Assembly: GCF_000820045.1 (NCBI RefSeq)
Contig: NZ_CDBJ01000053.1
Span: 176,809-240,808, forward strand
Source: Aeromonas rivuli
GTDB taxonomy: Bacteria > Pseudomonadota > Gammaproteobacteria > Enterobacterales > Aeromonadaceae
Length of the DNA stretch: 64,000 bases
Direction: 5' to 3'
Positions 39,667 through 48,097 of the stretch are shown one piece after another; position 1 is the first letter of the stretch; each line of letters starts with the position of its first letter. Both the position numbers and the translations under genes were made by a program. The notes under the pieces were generated by a model. That model did not search any database, had not been told where the DNA came from, and saw only the letters and a list, made by a program, of their open reading frames with translations.

Positions 39667-40665
39667 ATGATGTCACTGCACAACCTGCTCGATGCCAACC
39701 AGCAGTTCGCCCTCAATGGCCGAGGCACCACCAATCACTGTCCCATGGCGCTCCATGCCCTGGCTGAAATGGGGGCAGATGAGGTGCGCCTTAACGACTT
39801 CTTCGCATACTGGCAGCGCGACAAGGCCCTGCCCGCGAGCCCTGGGAGCGGGCTCGCGGATGAGGGGCAGGATCCGGAGGCTCGCTTCAGCCAGCTTAGG
39901 GCCGACTTTTCAAGCAAGGTTGCCAGAGAGGGCTGGCAGCCCCTGTTTACCCAGATAGTGGCTCAGGGGATATCTCCGGCCAGTGGCGCCTTTCATCCTA
40001 TGATCCGCCTCGCCTGTGCCATCGAAAACGGCCATCAGGGCGAACAGGCTGCGGCACTGGCAGCCTGGCATTGCAAACCGCTGCACCTGCCTCAAGGGTT
40101 GGGAGCCCCATGCCCGGAACTCCCCGCTCTGCTGGCGCGTCTCCATGAGGCATTGGGCGGCTGGCACAGTGATCAGCGCTGGATCACCGCCCGCCTTCGC
40201 CAACTCGCCGAGAGCCCCGCCTTTGTGCAGGCCTTGCCCCGCGACCTGACGGGTGTACTGACCGAGGGAAAGTGCGGCCCCGGGGACCCACTGCGCATCC
40301 TGGCCGAGCTGGCCCTGGCGCTCTACTGGCAGACCCGGGATTTTACCGTATTGCATCTGGTGACCGGCACCCGGGCGGCCACCATCATCAGTGCGCAGCT
40401 CGGTGAGCCGCTGCGCGGTGAGTTTATCCGGCTCCTCTGGCAAGGAGTGGCCGCCGCCTATGTGACGGTCGGCGCCCCTTCGCTCAACGGGCCTCACTGG
40501 CCTGCGCCGGGGGATATTCACTGGCAGCAGGTGGTGGCTCTGGCCATCAATAGCAATGACGATCACTGCATCAAGCTGGTTCACGCCTGCTGGCGCGAAC
40601 GGGCTGTCTCTCGCCACTACCTGGCGGTGGCGGCCCGGGAAGTTGGCTTGCTGGGCAATGGCTGA
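39667..40665 (+). CDS. Questin oxidase family protein
   Basis: The 332-residue protein belongs to the questin oxidase (DUF4243) family. Recognisable parts are NHCPMALHALAEMGA near the N-terminus, SGAFHPMIRLACAIENG, LHLVTGTRAATII and a late NDDHCIKLVHACWRE. Fungal members cleave anthraquinones by Baeyer-Villiger-type ring opening without an obvious flavin site. ATG 39667 has AAGGAG nine bases upstream; the frame is open further, across the promoter. A SoxR-type promoter suggests induction by redox-cycling quinones, which would suit the inferred activity. Confidence 0.8.
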   Translation: MMSLHNLLDANQQFALNGRGTTNHCPMALHALAEMGADEVRLNDFFAYWQRDKALPASPGSGLADEGQDPEARFSQLRADFSSKVAREGWQPLFTQIVAQGISPASGAFHPMIRLACAIENGHQGEQAAALAAWHCKPLHLPQGLGAPCPELPALLARLHEALGGWHSDQRWITARLRQLAESPAFVQALPRDLTGVLTEGKCGPGDPLRILAELALALYWQTRDFTVLHLVTGTRAATIISAQLGEPLRGEFIRLLWQGVAAAYVTVGAPSLNGPHWPAPGDIHWQQVVALAINSNDDHCIKLVHACWRERAVSRHYLAVAAREVGLLGNG

Positions 40666-40721
40666 TGCGATGAGAAAATAGGGGGACGGGAGCTGGCCTT
40701 TGAGGTGAGCCAACCAAACGG

Positions 40722-40750
40722 AAGTCGGGGCCAATCTGGCCCCGACTTTA
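40722..40750. terminator. Terminator between the questin-oxidase-like gene and the cupin gene
   Basis: AAGTCGGGGCC / GGCCCCGACTT with a five-base loop; the two genes converge. Confidence 0.7.
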
Positions 40751-40774
40751 TGCAATGAAGAGCGTCATGCCGCG

Positions 40775-41104
40775 TCAGTCGACGATAAACAGCGTGGCAC
40801 CAAGGGGGCTGGTAGAGCGATGCGGTTCGGCCCCGTCGGCCACCTGATAGCTGACCCCCGGGGTCAGCACGAAGTTGCGGCCGTCGGCCAGCTCGGTATG
40901 CAGTTCACCCTCCAGGCAGAGCAGGATATGACCCTTGCTACACCAGTGATCGGCGACATAGCCGGGGCTGTACTCCACCATGCGCACCCGCAGCGGCCCG
41001 AATTGGCGGGTGCGCCAGCGGGCTTCGCCCTGCTCCCCGGGATGAAGGGTCTCTGGCACTTGATACCAATCGGTCAGGCCGAATGGCAGATTGTCTATCT
41101 GCAC
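40775..41104 (-). CDS. DHCW-motif cupin fold protein
   Basis: The 109-residue small single-domain cupin has VADHWCSKGHILLCLEGELHTELADG as the first cupin motif, with H53 and other metal ligands, and GVSYQVADGAEPHRS as the second. Proteins of this type are widespread but not characterised. It is a monocistronic-looking gene with no obvious partner. Confidence 0.82.
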   Translation of the reverse strand: MQIDNLPFGLTDWYQVPETLHPGEQGEARWRTRQFGPLRVRMVEYSPGYVADHWCSKGHILLCLEGELHTELADGRNFVLTPGVSYQVADGAEPHRSTSPLGATLFIVD

Positions 41105-41169
41105 TGATGCACTCCTTGCGGCTTGTTTACTTCACGTCGGGAAGAGGGATGGTCTGTTCACAGCCCCCA

Positions 41170-41631
41170 TCACTGGGTCTGGGCAGCTGGCGGGTTGTCT
41201 ACTGGCAGGCGCTCGAAGCTGACTGGCGGGCACTCAGGCGTGACTCCCTGCTCATCTCGCACCGGCGCGGGGCGATAACTGAGTCGATAGTGGCCCGGTT
41301 GGCTCAAGTCATAGACCTGAGTCAATTCTGCCTCGGCCTTGATGCGCTGTTTGGGGCCCACTATCAGGCGATCGTCAGCCCCGGGGGCACCCCGTTTGGC
41401 GAGTGGTCCCTGATAGGGAATGGGCTGCTCGTTCAGAGTCAGGTCGATGGCATCGGCAAACCAGCCTTCGAAGGGGGTAAACCAGCTCAACACCTCCAGG
41501 GTATCCTCCCCCTGGTTGCTGAGCGCCATGGCCAGGCTTAAGGGTTCGTCGACCCGGCTCTGGGCCTTGACGTTAAGCTCGCACTGCAAGGCGCTCAGGC
41601 CAAGGACGCTGCCGAGCAAGAGTGACATCAT
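41170..41631 (-). CDS. Stand-alone paralogue of the M35 protease propeptide domain
   Basis: The 153-residue exported protein has a short signal peptide (MMSLLLGSVLGLSALQC). The mature part resembles the propeptide of the metalloprotease encoded just upstream. Shared elements in the same order are L-N-N/Q-G, a W two residues after VL/LL, YQGPLAKRG versus YQGALIKRG, AEAEL..VYDLS versus LEAEV..LYDMS, and G-Y-R/S-L/I-SYR followed by V.DE.G. In AsaP1-type proteases the propeptide acts as an intramolecular chaperone and inhibitor. A trans-acting inhibitor or immunity-like role is inferred. ATG 41631 has GGAGG five bases upstream. A hairpin lies in the 40-bp gap after the protease gene. Confidence 0.75.
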   Translation of the reverse strand: MMSLLLGSVLGLSALQCELNVKAQSRVDEPLSLAMALSNQGEDTLEVLSWFTPFEGWFADAIDLTLNEQPIPYQGPLAKRGAPGADDRLIVGPKQRIKAEAELTQVYDLSQPGHYRLSYRPAPVRDEQGVTPECPPVSFERLPVDNPPAAQTQ

Positions 41632-41645
41632 GTTGCCTCCATCAA

Positions 41646-41664
41646 AAAGGGGGCCAAGGCCCCC
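41646..41664 (-). terminator. Hairpin with T-run between the metalloprotease and propeptide-like genes
   Basis: On the minus strand GGGGGCC / GGCCCCC with loop TT, followed by TTTTTG. It would attenuate transcription into the downstream gene. Confidence 0.65.
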
Positions 41665-41671
41665 TGTCGAC

Positions 41672-42730
41672 TCAGTTTTCGCTCGGGGTGTTCTCGGCAA
41701 AGTATTCGTGGTTGTCGGCGTTGTTGAGCGCCTTCACCGGATCCGTGCTCGCCAGGTTGCGGGCATTGCCTTGACCGTAACCCAGATCGTCCGTGCCTGC
41801 CACCACATTGAAGTGGGTCAGCTCATGGATGATGGTGCCGCCACGGGAATCCGTGCCCGTGTTGGCCGCGGTCCAGAAACTCTTGCACAGATAGATCTTG
41901 TAGGGCTGATCCGCATAGACATAAGCAAAATAGCTCTCCTTGCAGCCGCAATCGAAGGTCAGCGGTTTCTCTTCGATGGCTTCCCTCACCTTGCTGAAGT
42001 GACCCTCGGCCTGGTTCCAGCGGCTCGCGTCATAGGCGCCGAACCAGCTGCGATAGCGTTGACCACTGGGCTTGTCCACCGCCAGATAGCTGAGGGAATC
42101 CCCCGCCATGACTCCGGCGGCATCCAGGGCCGAGACTATCTGGCTCTTCTGGCTGTTGGTGCAGCGACCGGTGAAACTCACCGATCCCCCGGCGGCGGCC
42201 GGTTCAACCGCGGCGGCCTTGGCCAATACGCGATCATCACTCGCGACCCCATCTAGCCAGAGGCTGACGGTGTTGGATTCGCTGGCCTGGGGGGGTGCCT
42301 TGGCACTGGGCTGGGCGTTCCGCTTGGTGCCTGCTTCATCAGATACCTTGGGCAGGCGGTAGCTGATGCTGTACTCCCCCTGGGCACTCATGTCATAGAG
42401 GCCGGACACTTCCGCCTCCAGGGTCAGGCTCTCCCCGGCGCCCAGGCGCTGATAGTCCCGATGACTCGGCAGACCGCGCTTGATCAGGGCCCCCTGATAG
42501 GTCACGGACTGGCCATCCCGCTCGACCACGAACAAGGGAGCATCCCCTGTGCCCGGCAGTTGCCACTTGAGCAAATCAATCGGCTTGTTGCCGTTGTTGG
42601 TCAGGGTCACTTGCACCCGCACATCCTCACTCGCGCCCTCTTGCAGGGTCAGTCTGGCATCCAGACCCGCGGCGCAGAGGGGGGAACCCAGCAGGCCTGC
42701 CAGTAACAGGGCTATCGGTGTTGCTTTCAT
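41672..42730 (-). CDS. M35 (aspzincin) zinc metalloprotease, AsaP1/EprA1-like
   Basis: The 352-residue secreted protease has a signal peptide (1-20), a propeptide of about 150 residues and a C-terminal catalytic domain from about 181. The catalytic motif is H302-E303-L-T-H306, with the aspzincin signature GTDDLGYG at 312-319 (third zinc ligand D315). Six or so cysteines in the catalytic domain suggest disulfides. It corresponds to AsaP1 of A. salmonicida, a toxic extracellular peptidase that self-cleaves, and to EprA1 of A. hydrophila. The propeptide is repeated as a separate gene downstream. It is expected to be exported by the type II pathway. Confidence 0.92.
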   Translation of the reverse strand: MKATPIALLLAGLLGSPLCAAGLDARLTLQEGASEDVRVQVTLTNNGNKPIDLLKWQLPGTGDAPLFVVERDGQSVTYQGALIKRGLPSHRDYQRLGAGESLTLEAEVSGLYDMSAQGEYSISYRLPKVSDEAGTKRNAQPSAKAPPQASESNTVSLWLDGVASDDRVLAKAAAVEPAAAGGSVSFTGRCTNSQKSQIVSALDAAGVMAGDSLSYLAVDKPSGQRYRSWFGAYDASRWNQAEGHFSKVREAIEEKPLTFDCGCKESYFAYVYADQPYKIYLCKSFWTAANTGTDSRGGTIIHELTHFNVVAGTDDLGYGQGNARNLASTDPVKALNNADNHEYFAENTPSEN

Positions 42731-43046
42731 CGTCTCTCCTTAGAATATGTGGTTTGCATCCATGCCCTCGAAGGGGCTCAGCCACCCTAAAACAGATGAA
42801 AAGCAGGCACCTACCGCCATATGGGGGCAGCCCCTCCGTATGGGGGGCGCCAGCGACTCCCCCCAGATGGAGGGCCGAAGGAGGCTTGGTTGATGACCCA
42901 GGATGTCCGGCGAAGAGCGCCTTGGGTAGCGGTCAAAGGCCCGCGAGCAGCAGGCTGGCGATCGTCACGAGGGGGGGATGATCCTTGCCACCCCAGTGAC
43001 AAACGTCACGCCAGGGGGGCTATGGGGAAAGCGGGCATTGCAGCCA
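42731..43046. other. Upstream region of the metalloprotease gene
   Basis: No gene seen. It holds the near-repeats CCATATGGGGG and CCGTATGGGGG (about 42819-42852) and the palindrome GTGAC-AAAC-GTCAC (42996-43009). The latter fits the core of a CRP site (GTGA-N6-TCAC), though it lies 265 bp from the protease start. Confidence 0.4.
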
Positions 43047-43074
43047 TGAAAAACCCCGATGCAAGATCGGGGTT
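43047..43074 (-). terminator. DUF2913 gene terminator
   Basis: On the minus strand AACCCCGAT / ATCGGGGTT with a five-base loop, then TTTCATG; 48 bp beyond the stop. Confidence 0.8.
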
Positions 43075-43121
43075 CGGTCACAGGACAGGCGGCAGACTCT
43101 GCGCCGCGGAACATCCCCCGC

Positions 43122-43769
43122 TCAGCCGTCTATCTCCAGCGCCAGCAGCGCGAGGGCAGGCAGGGCGTTGCCCGGCATCAGCAGATGGGCCTTGTGGTGC
43201 TTCACCCTGACCTGCTTCTTGTTGCCCTGGCCAATGAGCAGGCCATGCCGATAGGCGAAACGGGCCAGCACTTGCTCGTCACCGCGCACATAGAGGGTGA
43301 GCGGCTTGACCAGCTCGCCGTCGGCGCAGGCAGCGGCCAGCTCGGCAGAGCAGATAACAATTGAAGACTGCCCCTGGTTGGCGAGTCTCGCCCGGCCATC
43401 GATCACGCTCTGGGTGACCCGCAGCCAACCCGCCTCTTCACAGTCGTCCAGCAGCGCCATGAGCCGCGCTTCCAGCCCCTGCGTCGCCGCCTGGCTGTAA
43501 TGACGCACGATGCGCTCGAGCAATCCCTTGAGATCGGCCCCCGCCCCTTGGGTGCGCGCCTGCTGCACCCACCCCTTGAGATCCTCCATCACCAGACGGG
43601 AGAAGCGTTTCTCCTTGAGGGAGTCCACCAGCCAGAGGCTCAGGAAATGGCTCTCCTGGGCGGGAGTACGGGCGGCGCGGCCGGCGCCGGTGCGCACGAG
43701 TTCAGCCAGACTGGCACCGGCCATCTCGAGCAGGGCCTGGTTATAGGTTTGCACTTTCAGATCGCTCAT
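43122..43769 (-). CDS. DUF2913 family protein
   Basis: The 215-residue cytoplasmic protein matches DUF2913, found mainly in Vibrio and Aeromonas. Features are ESHFLSLWLVDSLKEKRFSRLVMEDLKGWVQQARTQG in the first third and KPLTLYVRGDEQVLARFAYRHGLLIGQGNKKQVRVKHHKAHLLMP in the last third. The conserved basic C-terminus might bind nucleic acid, but no function is known. I chose ATG 43769, with AGGAG six bases upstream. It lies downstream of the helicase gene, beyond a terminator. Confidence 0.75.
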   Translation of the reverse strand: MSDLKVQTYNQALLEMAGASLAELVRTGAGRAARTPAQESHFLSLWLVDSLKEKRFSRLVMEDLKGWVQQARTQGAGADLKGLLERIVRHYSQAATQGLEARLMALLDDCEEAGWLRVTQSVIDGRARLANQGQSSIVICSAELAAACADGELVKPLTLYVRGDEQVLARFAYRHGLLIGQGNKKQVRVKHHKAHLLMPGNALPALALLALEIDG

Positions 43770-43819
43770 CACGACTCCTGGGCAGATTGGGGAAGGCGCT
43801 TGCAGCCCCGCCACCATCA

Positions 43820-43843
43820 TCAAAAAGGCGCCGAGGCGCCTTT
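43820..43843 (-). terminator. Helicase gene terminator
   Basis: On the minus strand AAAGGCGCC / GGCGCCTTT with a two-base loop, then TTG. A second hairpin (CCGGGCT / AGCCCGG) lies at 43858-43878, just after the stop. Confidence 0.75.
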
Positions 43844-43898
43844 GAAAACAAGATTGCCGGGCTCACAACAAGCCCGGTTTAGCCGCCGACTTGGCCGC

Positions 43899-45188
43899 TT
43901 ATTTGTCTTTGCGGGCCGTCTTGCGCAGGCGAGTGCGCTGGCTCTGCAGCTTGGCTTCGGCCATCACCTGGGCGGCGGCATTGTCATCACGCTGGGGCTT
44001 CTTGCCAAAGCGGCGACGCTCCTGCAACTGCTTGATCAGCATGTCACGGTTGCTCACCTCGTAACCCGGCACCATGACGCGACGGATCTTCTGGCCGATC
44101 AGCGCCTCGATGTCGAGCAGGGTACGCTCCTCCTCGCGACTGACGAAGGAGATGGCCATGCCGCTCTTGCCGGCGCGGCCGGTACGACCGATACGGTGGA
44201 CATAGTCCTCGGCCAGGAAGGGCAGGTCATAGTTGACCACGTATTCCAGGTTCGGGATATCCAGACCACGGGCCGCCACTTCGGTGGAGACCAGTACCCG
44301 TACCTTGCCTTCGATGAATTCGCGCAAGGCGCGACGACGGCTGCCCTGGGCCTTCTCGCCATGGACCACGGCCGACTTGATCCCATCCAGATTCAGCTCG
44401 GCCACCAGCTCATCGCAGCTCTCGCGGGTACTGGCAAACACCAGCACCTGTGGCCAGTTCTGCTTGCCGATAAGCTCGGAGAGCAGCTCGCGTTTGCGCT
44501 TCTGCTCGACCGGATAGACAGTATGGGTCACGGTATCGGCGGTGGAGTTCTGCTTGTTGACGCTGACTATCTGCGGCTTGTTGAGCATCACATTGGCCAG
44601 CTTCTTGACGCCATCGGAGAAGGTCGCGGAGAAGAGCAGGCTCTGGCGATCCTTGTTGACCGCCAGCAGAATTTTTTGCACCTCGGCACTGAAGCCCATG
44701 TCGAGGATGCGATCCGCTTCGTCCAGCACCAGGCACTCAACGTTGGAGAGGCTGAGGTTGCATGCGTTCAGGTGCTCGAGCAGGCGGCCCGGGGTCGCCA
44801 CTATGATGTGGGCGCCGGCCTTGAGGCGACGCGCCTGTACGTCCTGCTTGCCGCCGCCGCAGATCACCTGCACGCTCAGCTCCAGATACTTGCCAAACTC
44901 CTTGATGTTGTCAGCCACCTGAGCCGCCAGTTCGCGGGTCGGGGTCAGGATCAACACACGGGCGTTGGAAGGTGCGAGCGGCGCCGGGTTATCAATGAGG
45001 CGCTGCAAGATAGGCAGTGCGAAGGCGGCGGTCTTGCCGGTGCCGGTCTGGGCACTGGCCAGTACATCCTGGCCACGGCGGATCGTCGGGATCGCCTGTT
45101 GCTGCACAGGGGTCATCTCCTGATAACCGCACTCCGAGACGGCGCGCAAAATCTCGGGGGCAAAATCGAATGATTCAAATTTCATCAT
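43899..45188 (-). CDS. DEAD-box RNA helicase, RhlE-like
   Basis: The 429-residue helicase has all the DEAD motifs: Q motif (GYQEMTPVQQQAIP), I AQTGTGKT, Ia PTRELAAQ, Ib TPGR, II DEAD, III SAT, IV VFAST, V ARGLDIP and VI HRIGRTGRAG. The basic C-terminal tail (RRRFGKKPQRDD... RTRLRKTARKDK) would bind RNA. It belongs to the RhlE/SrmB group, active in ribosome assembly or mRNA decay. ATG 45188 has AGGAAACCC upstream. The 368-bp gap upstream has no gene and may hold a long leader, as is usual for cold-responsive helicases. Confidence 0.92.
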   Translation of the reverse strand: MMKFESFDFAPEILRAVSECGYQEMTPVQQQAIPTIRRGQDVLASAQTGTGKTAAFALPILQRLIDNPAPLAPSNARVLILTPTRELAAQVADNIKEFGKYLELSVQVICGGGKQDVQARRLKAGAHIIVATPGRLLEHLNACNLSLSNVECLVLDEADRILDMGFSAEVQKILLAVNKDRQSLLFSATFSDGVKKLANVMLNKPQIVSVNKQNSTADTVTHTVYPVEQKRKRELLSELIGKQNWPQVLVFASTRESCDELVAELNLDGIKSAVVHGEKAQGSRRRALREFIEGKVRVLVSTEVAARGLDIPNLEYVVNYDLPFLAEDYVHRIGRTGRAGKSGMAISFVSREEERTLLDIEALIGQKIRRVMVPGYEVSNRDMLIKQLQERRRFGKKPQRDDNAAAQVMAEAKLQSQRTRLRKTARKDK

Positions 45189-45556
45189 GGGTTTCCTGTG
45201 TTCCAGCAAAGCTGTGATTGGCTGCGACCCGACCGGGGTGACAACGGATGCCAGGGATCGGCCTGGCCTGGCAGGGTCTGCAGGCGAGCCGGAAAATGGC
45301 GGGCGCGGAGTGTAACAAATTTTCGGCGCCAATGCGTCTCAAATAATCTCTCCGACCTAAAAGTCCCTCATGTCGCGCCATGATAAGGGGCAAGCCAGGG
45401 GTCAGAGAGGAGCCATGGCAGGCAGCACCGCCTGCGTCCCCCTGGTGATGCGCCTGCCCGATGCGAGAAGCCTGGCTCAGGGCAATGGACGCCGCGCCAT
45501 CCTCAGGTAGAATCATCTCTAGTGCTCACATGGGCATGAGGCCACAGGGAGGTGCC
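45189..45556. other. Shared upstream region of the helicase and outer-membrane barrel genes
   Basis: No gene recognised. The 45300-45370 part is AT-richer and the likely site of the divergent promoters; no clear -35/-10 pair is visible. Confidence 0.4.
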
Positions 45557-46582
45557 ATGGAGATAACAGCGATGCACAGCGCGCACAAACCGTTGCTTGG
45601 CCAGGGCAAGCCAACACGGTCTCCCGCCCCCGCCGCGAGCGCTGCATCGAGGCAGCAACCCTTGTTGCTGTTGGCCTGCCTTGCGACTGCCTCTCCGGCC
45701 ATGGCCGCCGACGGCGCCGTCGATGCCCGCGTGCAGGAGCGGGCCAACGCCGTGGTCTCGTTGATGACCTTCAACGTGATACCCGATATTACCTCCAGCA
45801 ACCTGGATATCTCGGGGGGCAGCGGTCAACAGGCGGCATTGACCATGAGCCAGGTTGGCGGCGGCGCCACCATGAGCAAGGAGGTCCCCATCTATCTGGA
45901 GGGCAACCTGGGCTATAGCCGCTACGATCCCAAATTTGTGATAAGCCAGGGCGAGGAGAGCCGAACCATCCCCGCCAAATGGAACAGCCTGACCGCCACC
46001 GGCGGCATCGGCTGGGACTTCGCCGTCGCCCCGAATTGGGTACTGCGTCCCATCGCCAACTTTTCCCTTGGCACTGTGGCCAGCGATATCCAGATAGGTA
46101 ACTGGTATCTCGATCGCAAGACCGGCAAGAGCCTCGATTTCCTCGATAACGGCCAGCTCAATGTGTTCGGACTCGGCGGCTCCCTCATGCTCGATTACGA
46201 GCTGTTCTCCGATACCCAGGACATAGACGCCGAATTTCGCTACTCCTACCTCCATCTGCAGAGCACCATTGGCACCAGTCCCAGTGTGAAGGGCGAGGCG
46301 AATGCCGAGAACTTCGGCATCTATTTGCGCCGCCGCGCCCCCCTGCTCGATTGGACCCTGCTCGATCGGCCGCTGCGCTACGTGCTGGAAGGGGCCCGAA
46401 CCGAATACCTGGGGGATCAACGGGGCCTGCTCGGTTTCAACGCCCTCAACTCCGTCGGGGTTGGCCTCGAGCTCGATTCGAGCAAATACCCGGTGTGGGT
46501 CACCCGTACCCGCCTCATGTACCGCTTGATGTTCGGCAACAACACCAATGGTTATGCCATTGGCCTGGCGATGAGTTTCTAA
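45557..46582 (+). CDS. Outer-membrane beta-barrel, possibly a solitary autotransporter barrel
   Basis: The 341-residue protein has an unusually long basic N-terminal region before the signal hydrophobic stretch (QQPLLLLACLATASPAMA, residues 42-59) and cleavage before ADGAVDARV. The rest alternates polar and hydrophobic residues in barrel-like strands with many Tyr/Trp at strand ends, and the C-terminal residue is phenylalanine (YAIGLAMSF), the usual outer-membrane insertion signal. It resembles the solitary autotransporter beta-barrel family of Vibrio, but I am unsure. ATG 45557 follows GGGAGGTGCC. Confidence 0.65.
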   Translation: MEITAMHSAHKPLLGQGKPTRSPAPAASAASRQQPLLLLACLATASPAMAADGAVDARVQERANAVVSLMTFNVIPDITSSNLDISGGSGQQAALTMSQVGGGATMSKEVPIYLEGNLGYSRYDPKFVISQGEESRTIPAKWNSLTATGGIGWDFAVAPNWVLRPIANFSLGTVASDIQIGNWYLDRKTGKSLDFLDNGQLNVFGLGGSLMLDYELFSDTQDIDAEFRYSYLHLQSTIGTSPSVKGEANAENFGIYLRRRAPLLDWTLLDRPLRYVLEGARTEYLGDQRGLLGFNALNSVGVGLELDSSKYPVWVTRTRLMYRLMFGNNTNGYAIGLAMSF

Positions 46583-46612
46583 CGGCGCAAATCCAAACGA
46601 GAACGAGGTTGC

Positions 46613-47167
46613 ATGATGACAGTGACGAACCTGCAAATTGATGACTTGCTCGCCACCTTGCAAGCCCGCTTCGAACAGCACAGGCAGCGCCACGAGGGGA
46701 TAACCTGGTCACAGGTGCGCGCCAGGCTCGATGCCCATCCCCAGTCATTGCGCTCGCTCCACGAGATGGAGAGCAGCGGCGGTGAGCCCGATGTCATCGG
46801 CCAGGATAGGCAGACCGGGCAGCTGCTGTTCTGTGACTGCAGCGCCGAGAGCCCAAGTGGACGCAGGAGCCTCTGCTATGACGGCGCGGCTCTGGCGTCG
46901 AGAAAGGAGAACAAGCCAGCAGGCAGCGCGACCGAGCTGGCCGCCAAGATGGGCATCACACTGCTGACGGAGGCCGAATATCGGGCGCTGCAGACCCTAG
47001 GCTGCTTCGATGCCAAGACATCGAGCTGGATACAGACCCCCGAGGAAATCAGGACGCTCGGCGGCGCCCTGTTCTGCGATCGCCGCTACGACAGCGTGTT
47101 CCTGTATCACAACGGTGCCCAGTCCTACTACGCCGCCAGGGGCTTTCGCGGTCTGTTGCGGGTCTAA
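46613..47167 (+). CDS. DUF4256 family protein
   Basis: The 184-residue cytoplasmic protein shows the DUF4256 pattern: LLATLQARFEQHRQRHEGITW, SLHEMESSGGEPDVIG, FCDCSAESPSGRRSLCYD, LGGALFCDRRYDSVFLYHNGAQSYYAARGFRG. The family is strong in Firmicutes and patchy in Proteobacteria, so transfer is possible. The function is unknown. The start has no strong ribosome site (GAGGTTGC). It lies 30 bp after the barrel gene on the same strand. Confidence 0.82.
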   Translation: MMTVTNLQIDDLLATLQARFEQHRQRHEGITWSQVRARLDAHPQSLRSLHEMESSGGEPDVIGQDRQTGQLLFCDCSAESPSGRRSLCYDGAALASRKENKPAGSATELAAKMGITLLTEAEYRALQTLGCFDAKTSSWIQTPEEIRTLGGALFCDRRYDSVFLYHNGAQSYYAARGFRGLLRV

Positions 47168-47254
47168 ACCGGCCAGGACTCAGTCCCCAGGTGCAGCAAC
47201 CTGCTCCCTGTCGAGGCCTACACCTTAAGCAAGACTCCATAGAGGCTCAGTGAA

Positions 47255-48097
47255 ATGGACTTCACCACCGTTATTGCTCCTTTACTATCTCCGCTCGGCT
47301 ATCTGCTACCCCTGCTGCTGATTGCCATTCTGATCAACACCCCCTGGTTCAAGGGCATAATCGGGGAGTGGTTTATCAACCTCAGCATCCGGCTCTTTCT
47401 CAACCAGCGGGAATATCACCTGCTCAAGGATGTGACCCTGCCCATCCCTCAGGGCAGCACCCAGATAGACCATGTGATCGTCTCCCGCTTCGGGATATTC
47501 GTGATTGAAACCAAGAACATGAAGGGCTGGATATTCGGCAATCCGGCTCATAAAAGCTGGACCCAGCAGATCTATCGCCGCAAGCACAGCTTCCAGAATC
47601 CCCTGCACCAGAACCACCTGCACATGATGACCCTCAAATCCCTGCTGGGGGTGGCGGATCATCAGCTCCACTCCGTCATCTATTTCATTGGCGACTGCAC
47701 CTTCAAGACCCCCATGCCGGACAATGTGATGAACCGCGGGTTGATCCGCCATATCAAAGGAAAAACCACTCAGGTATTGACCCCTGCCGAGGTCACGCAA
47801 GTGGTCGAGACCATCCTGCAGGGACGGCTGGCAGCCAACTGGCAGACCCACAGGCAACATGTGGCCCAGCTGAAGGCGCGTTACGGTGAATCGCCATGCA
47901 AGCCGTTATCCGCCAAGGCAGTACCTGACGAAAAGAGGGCCGCGCCTCCCCTGTCACCGCCCAACCGCTCGGTGACCAAAGTCCGACTTGCCCCAGATGT
48001 GGCAATACCATGGTCTTGCGTACTGCCAGCCGGGGAGAAAACAGAGGCAATCAGTTCTGGGGATGCCGCGGATACCCGACATGCAGAGGGATGCTGA
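47255..48097 (+). CDS. NERD-domain nuclease-related protein, 3' end out of frame
   Basis: The 280-residue reading has an N-terminal membrane helix (residues 11-30) and a NERD domain with STQIDHVIVSRFGIFVIETKNMKGWIFG at about 68-95, including the D-V and E-T-K nuclease-like core. Members usually end in a C4 topoisomerase-type zinc finger. Here the last 50 or so residues are a wrong-frame reading, and the finger lies in the other frame (see next entry). Loss of one base between about 47928 and 47989 would explain this. NERD-finger proteins are suspected to act in DNA processing or defence. The gene may be inactive or make a finger-less protein. Confidence 0.75.
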   Translation: MDFTTVIAPLLSPLGYLLPLLLIAILINTPWFKGIIGEWFINLSIRLFLNQREYHLLKDVTLPIPQGSTQIDHVIVSRFGIFVIETKNMKGWIFGNPAHKSWTQQIYRRKHSFQNPLHQNHLHMMTLKSLLGVADHQLHSVIYFIGDCTFKTPMPDNVMNRGLIRHIKGKTTQVLTPAEVTQVVETILQGRLAANWQTHRQHVAQLKARYGESPCKPLSAKAVPDEKRAAPPLSPPNRSVTKVRLAPDVAIPWSCVLPAGEKTEAISSGDAADTRHAEGC

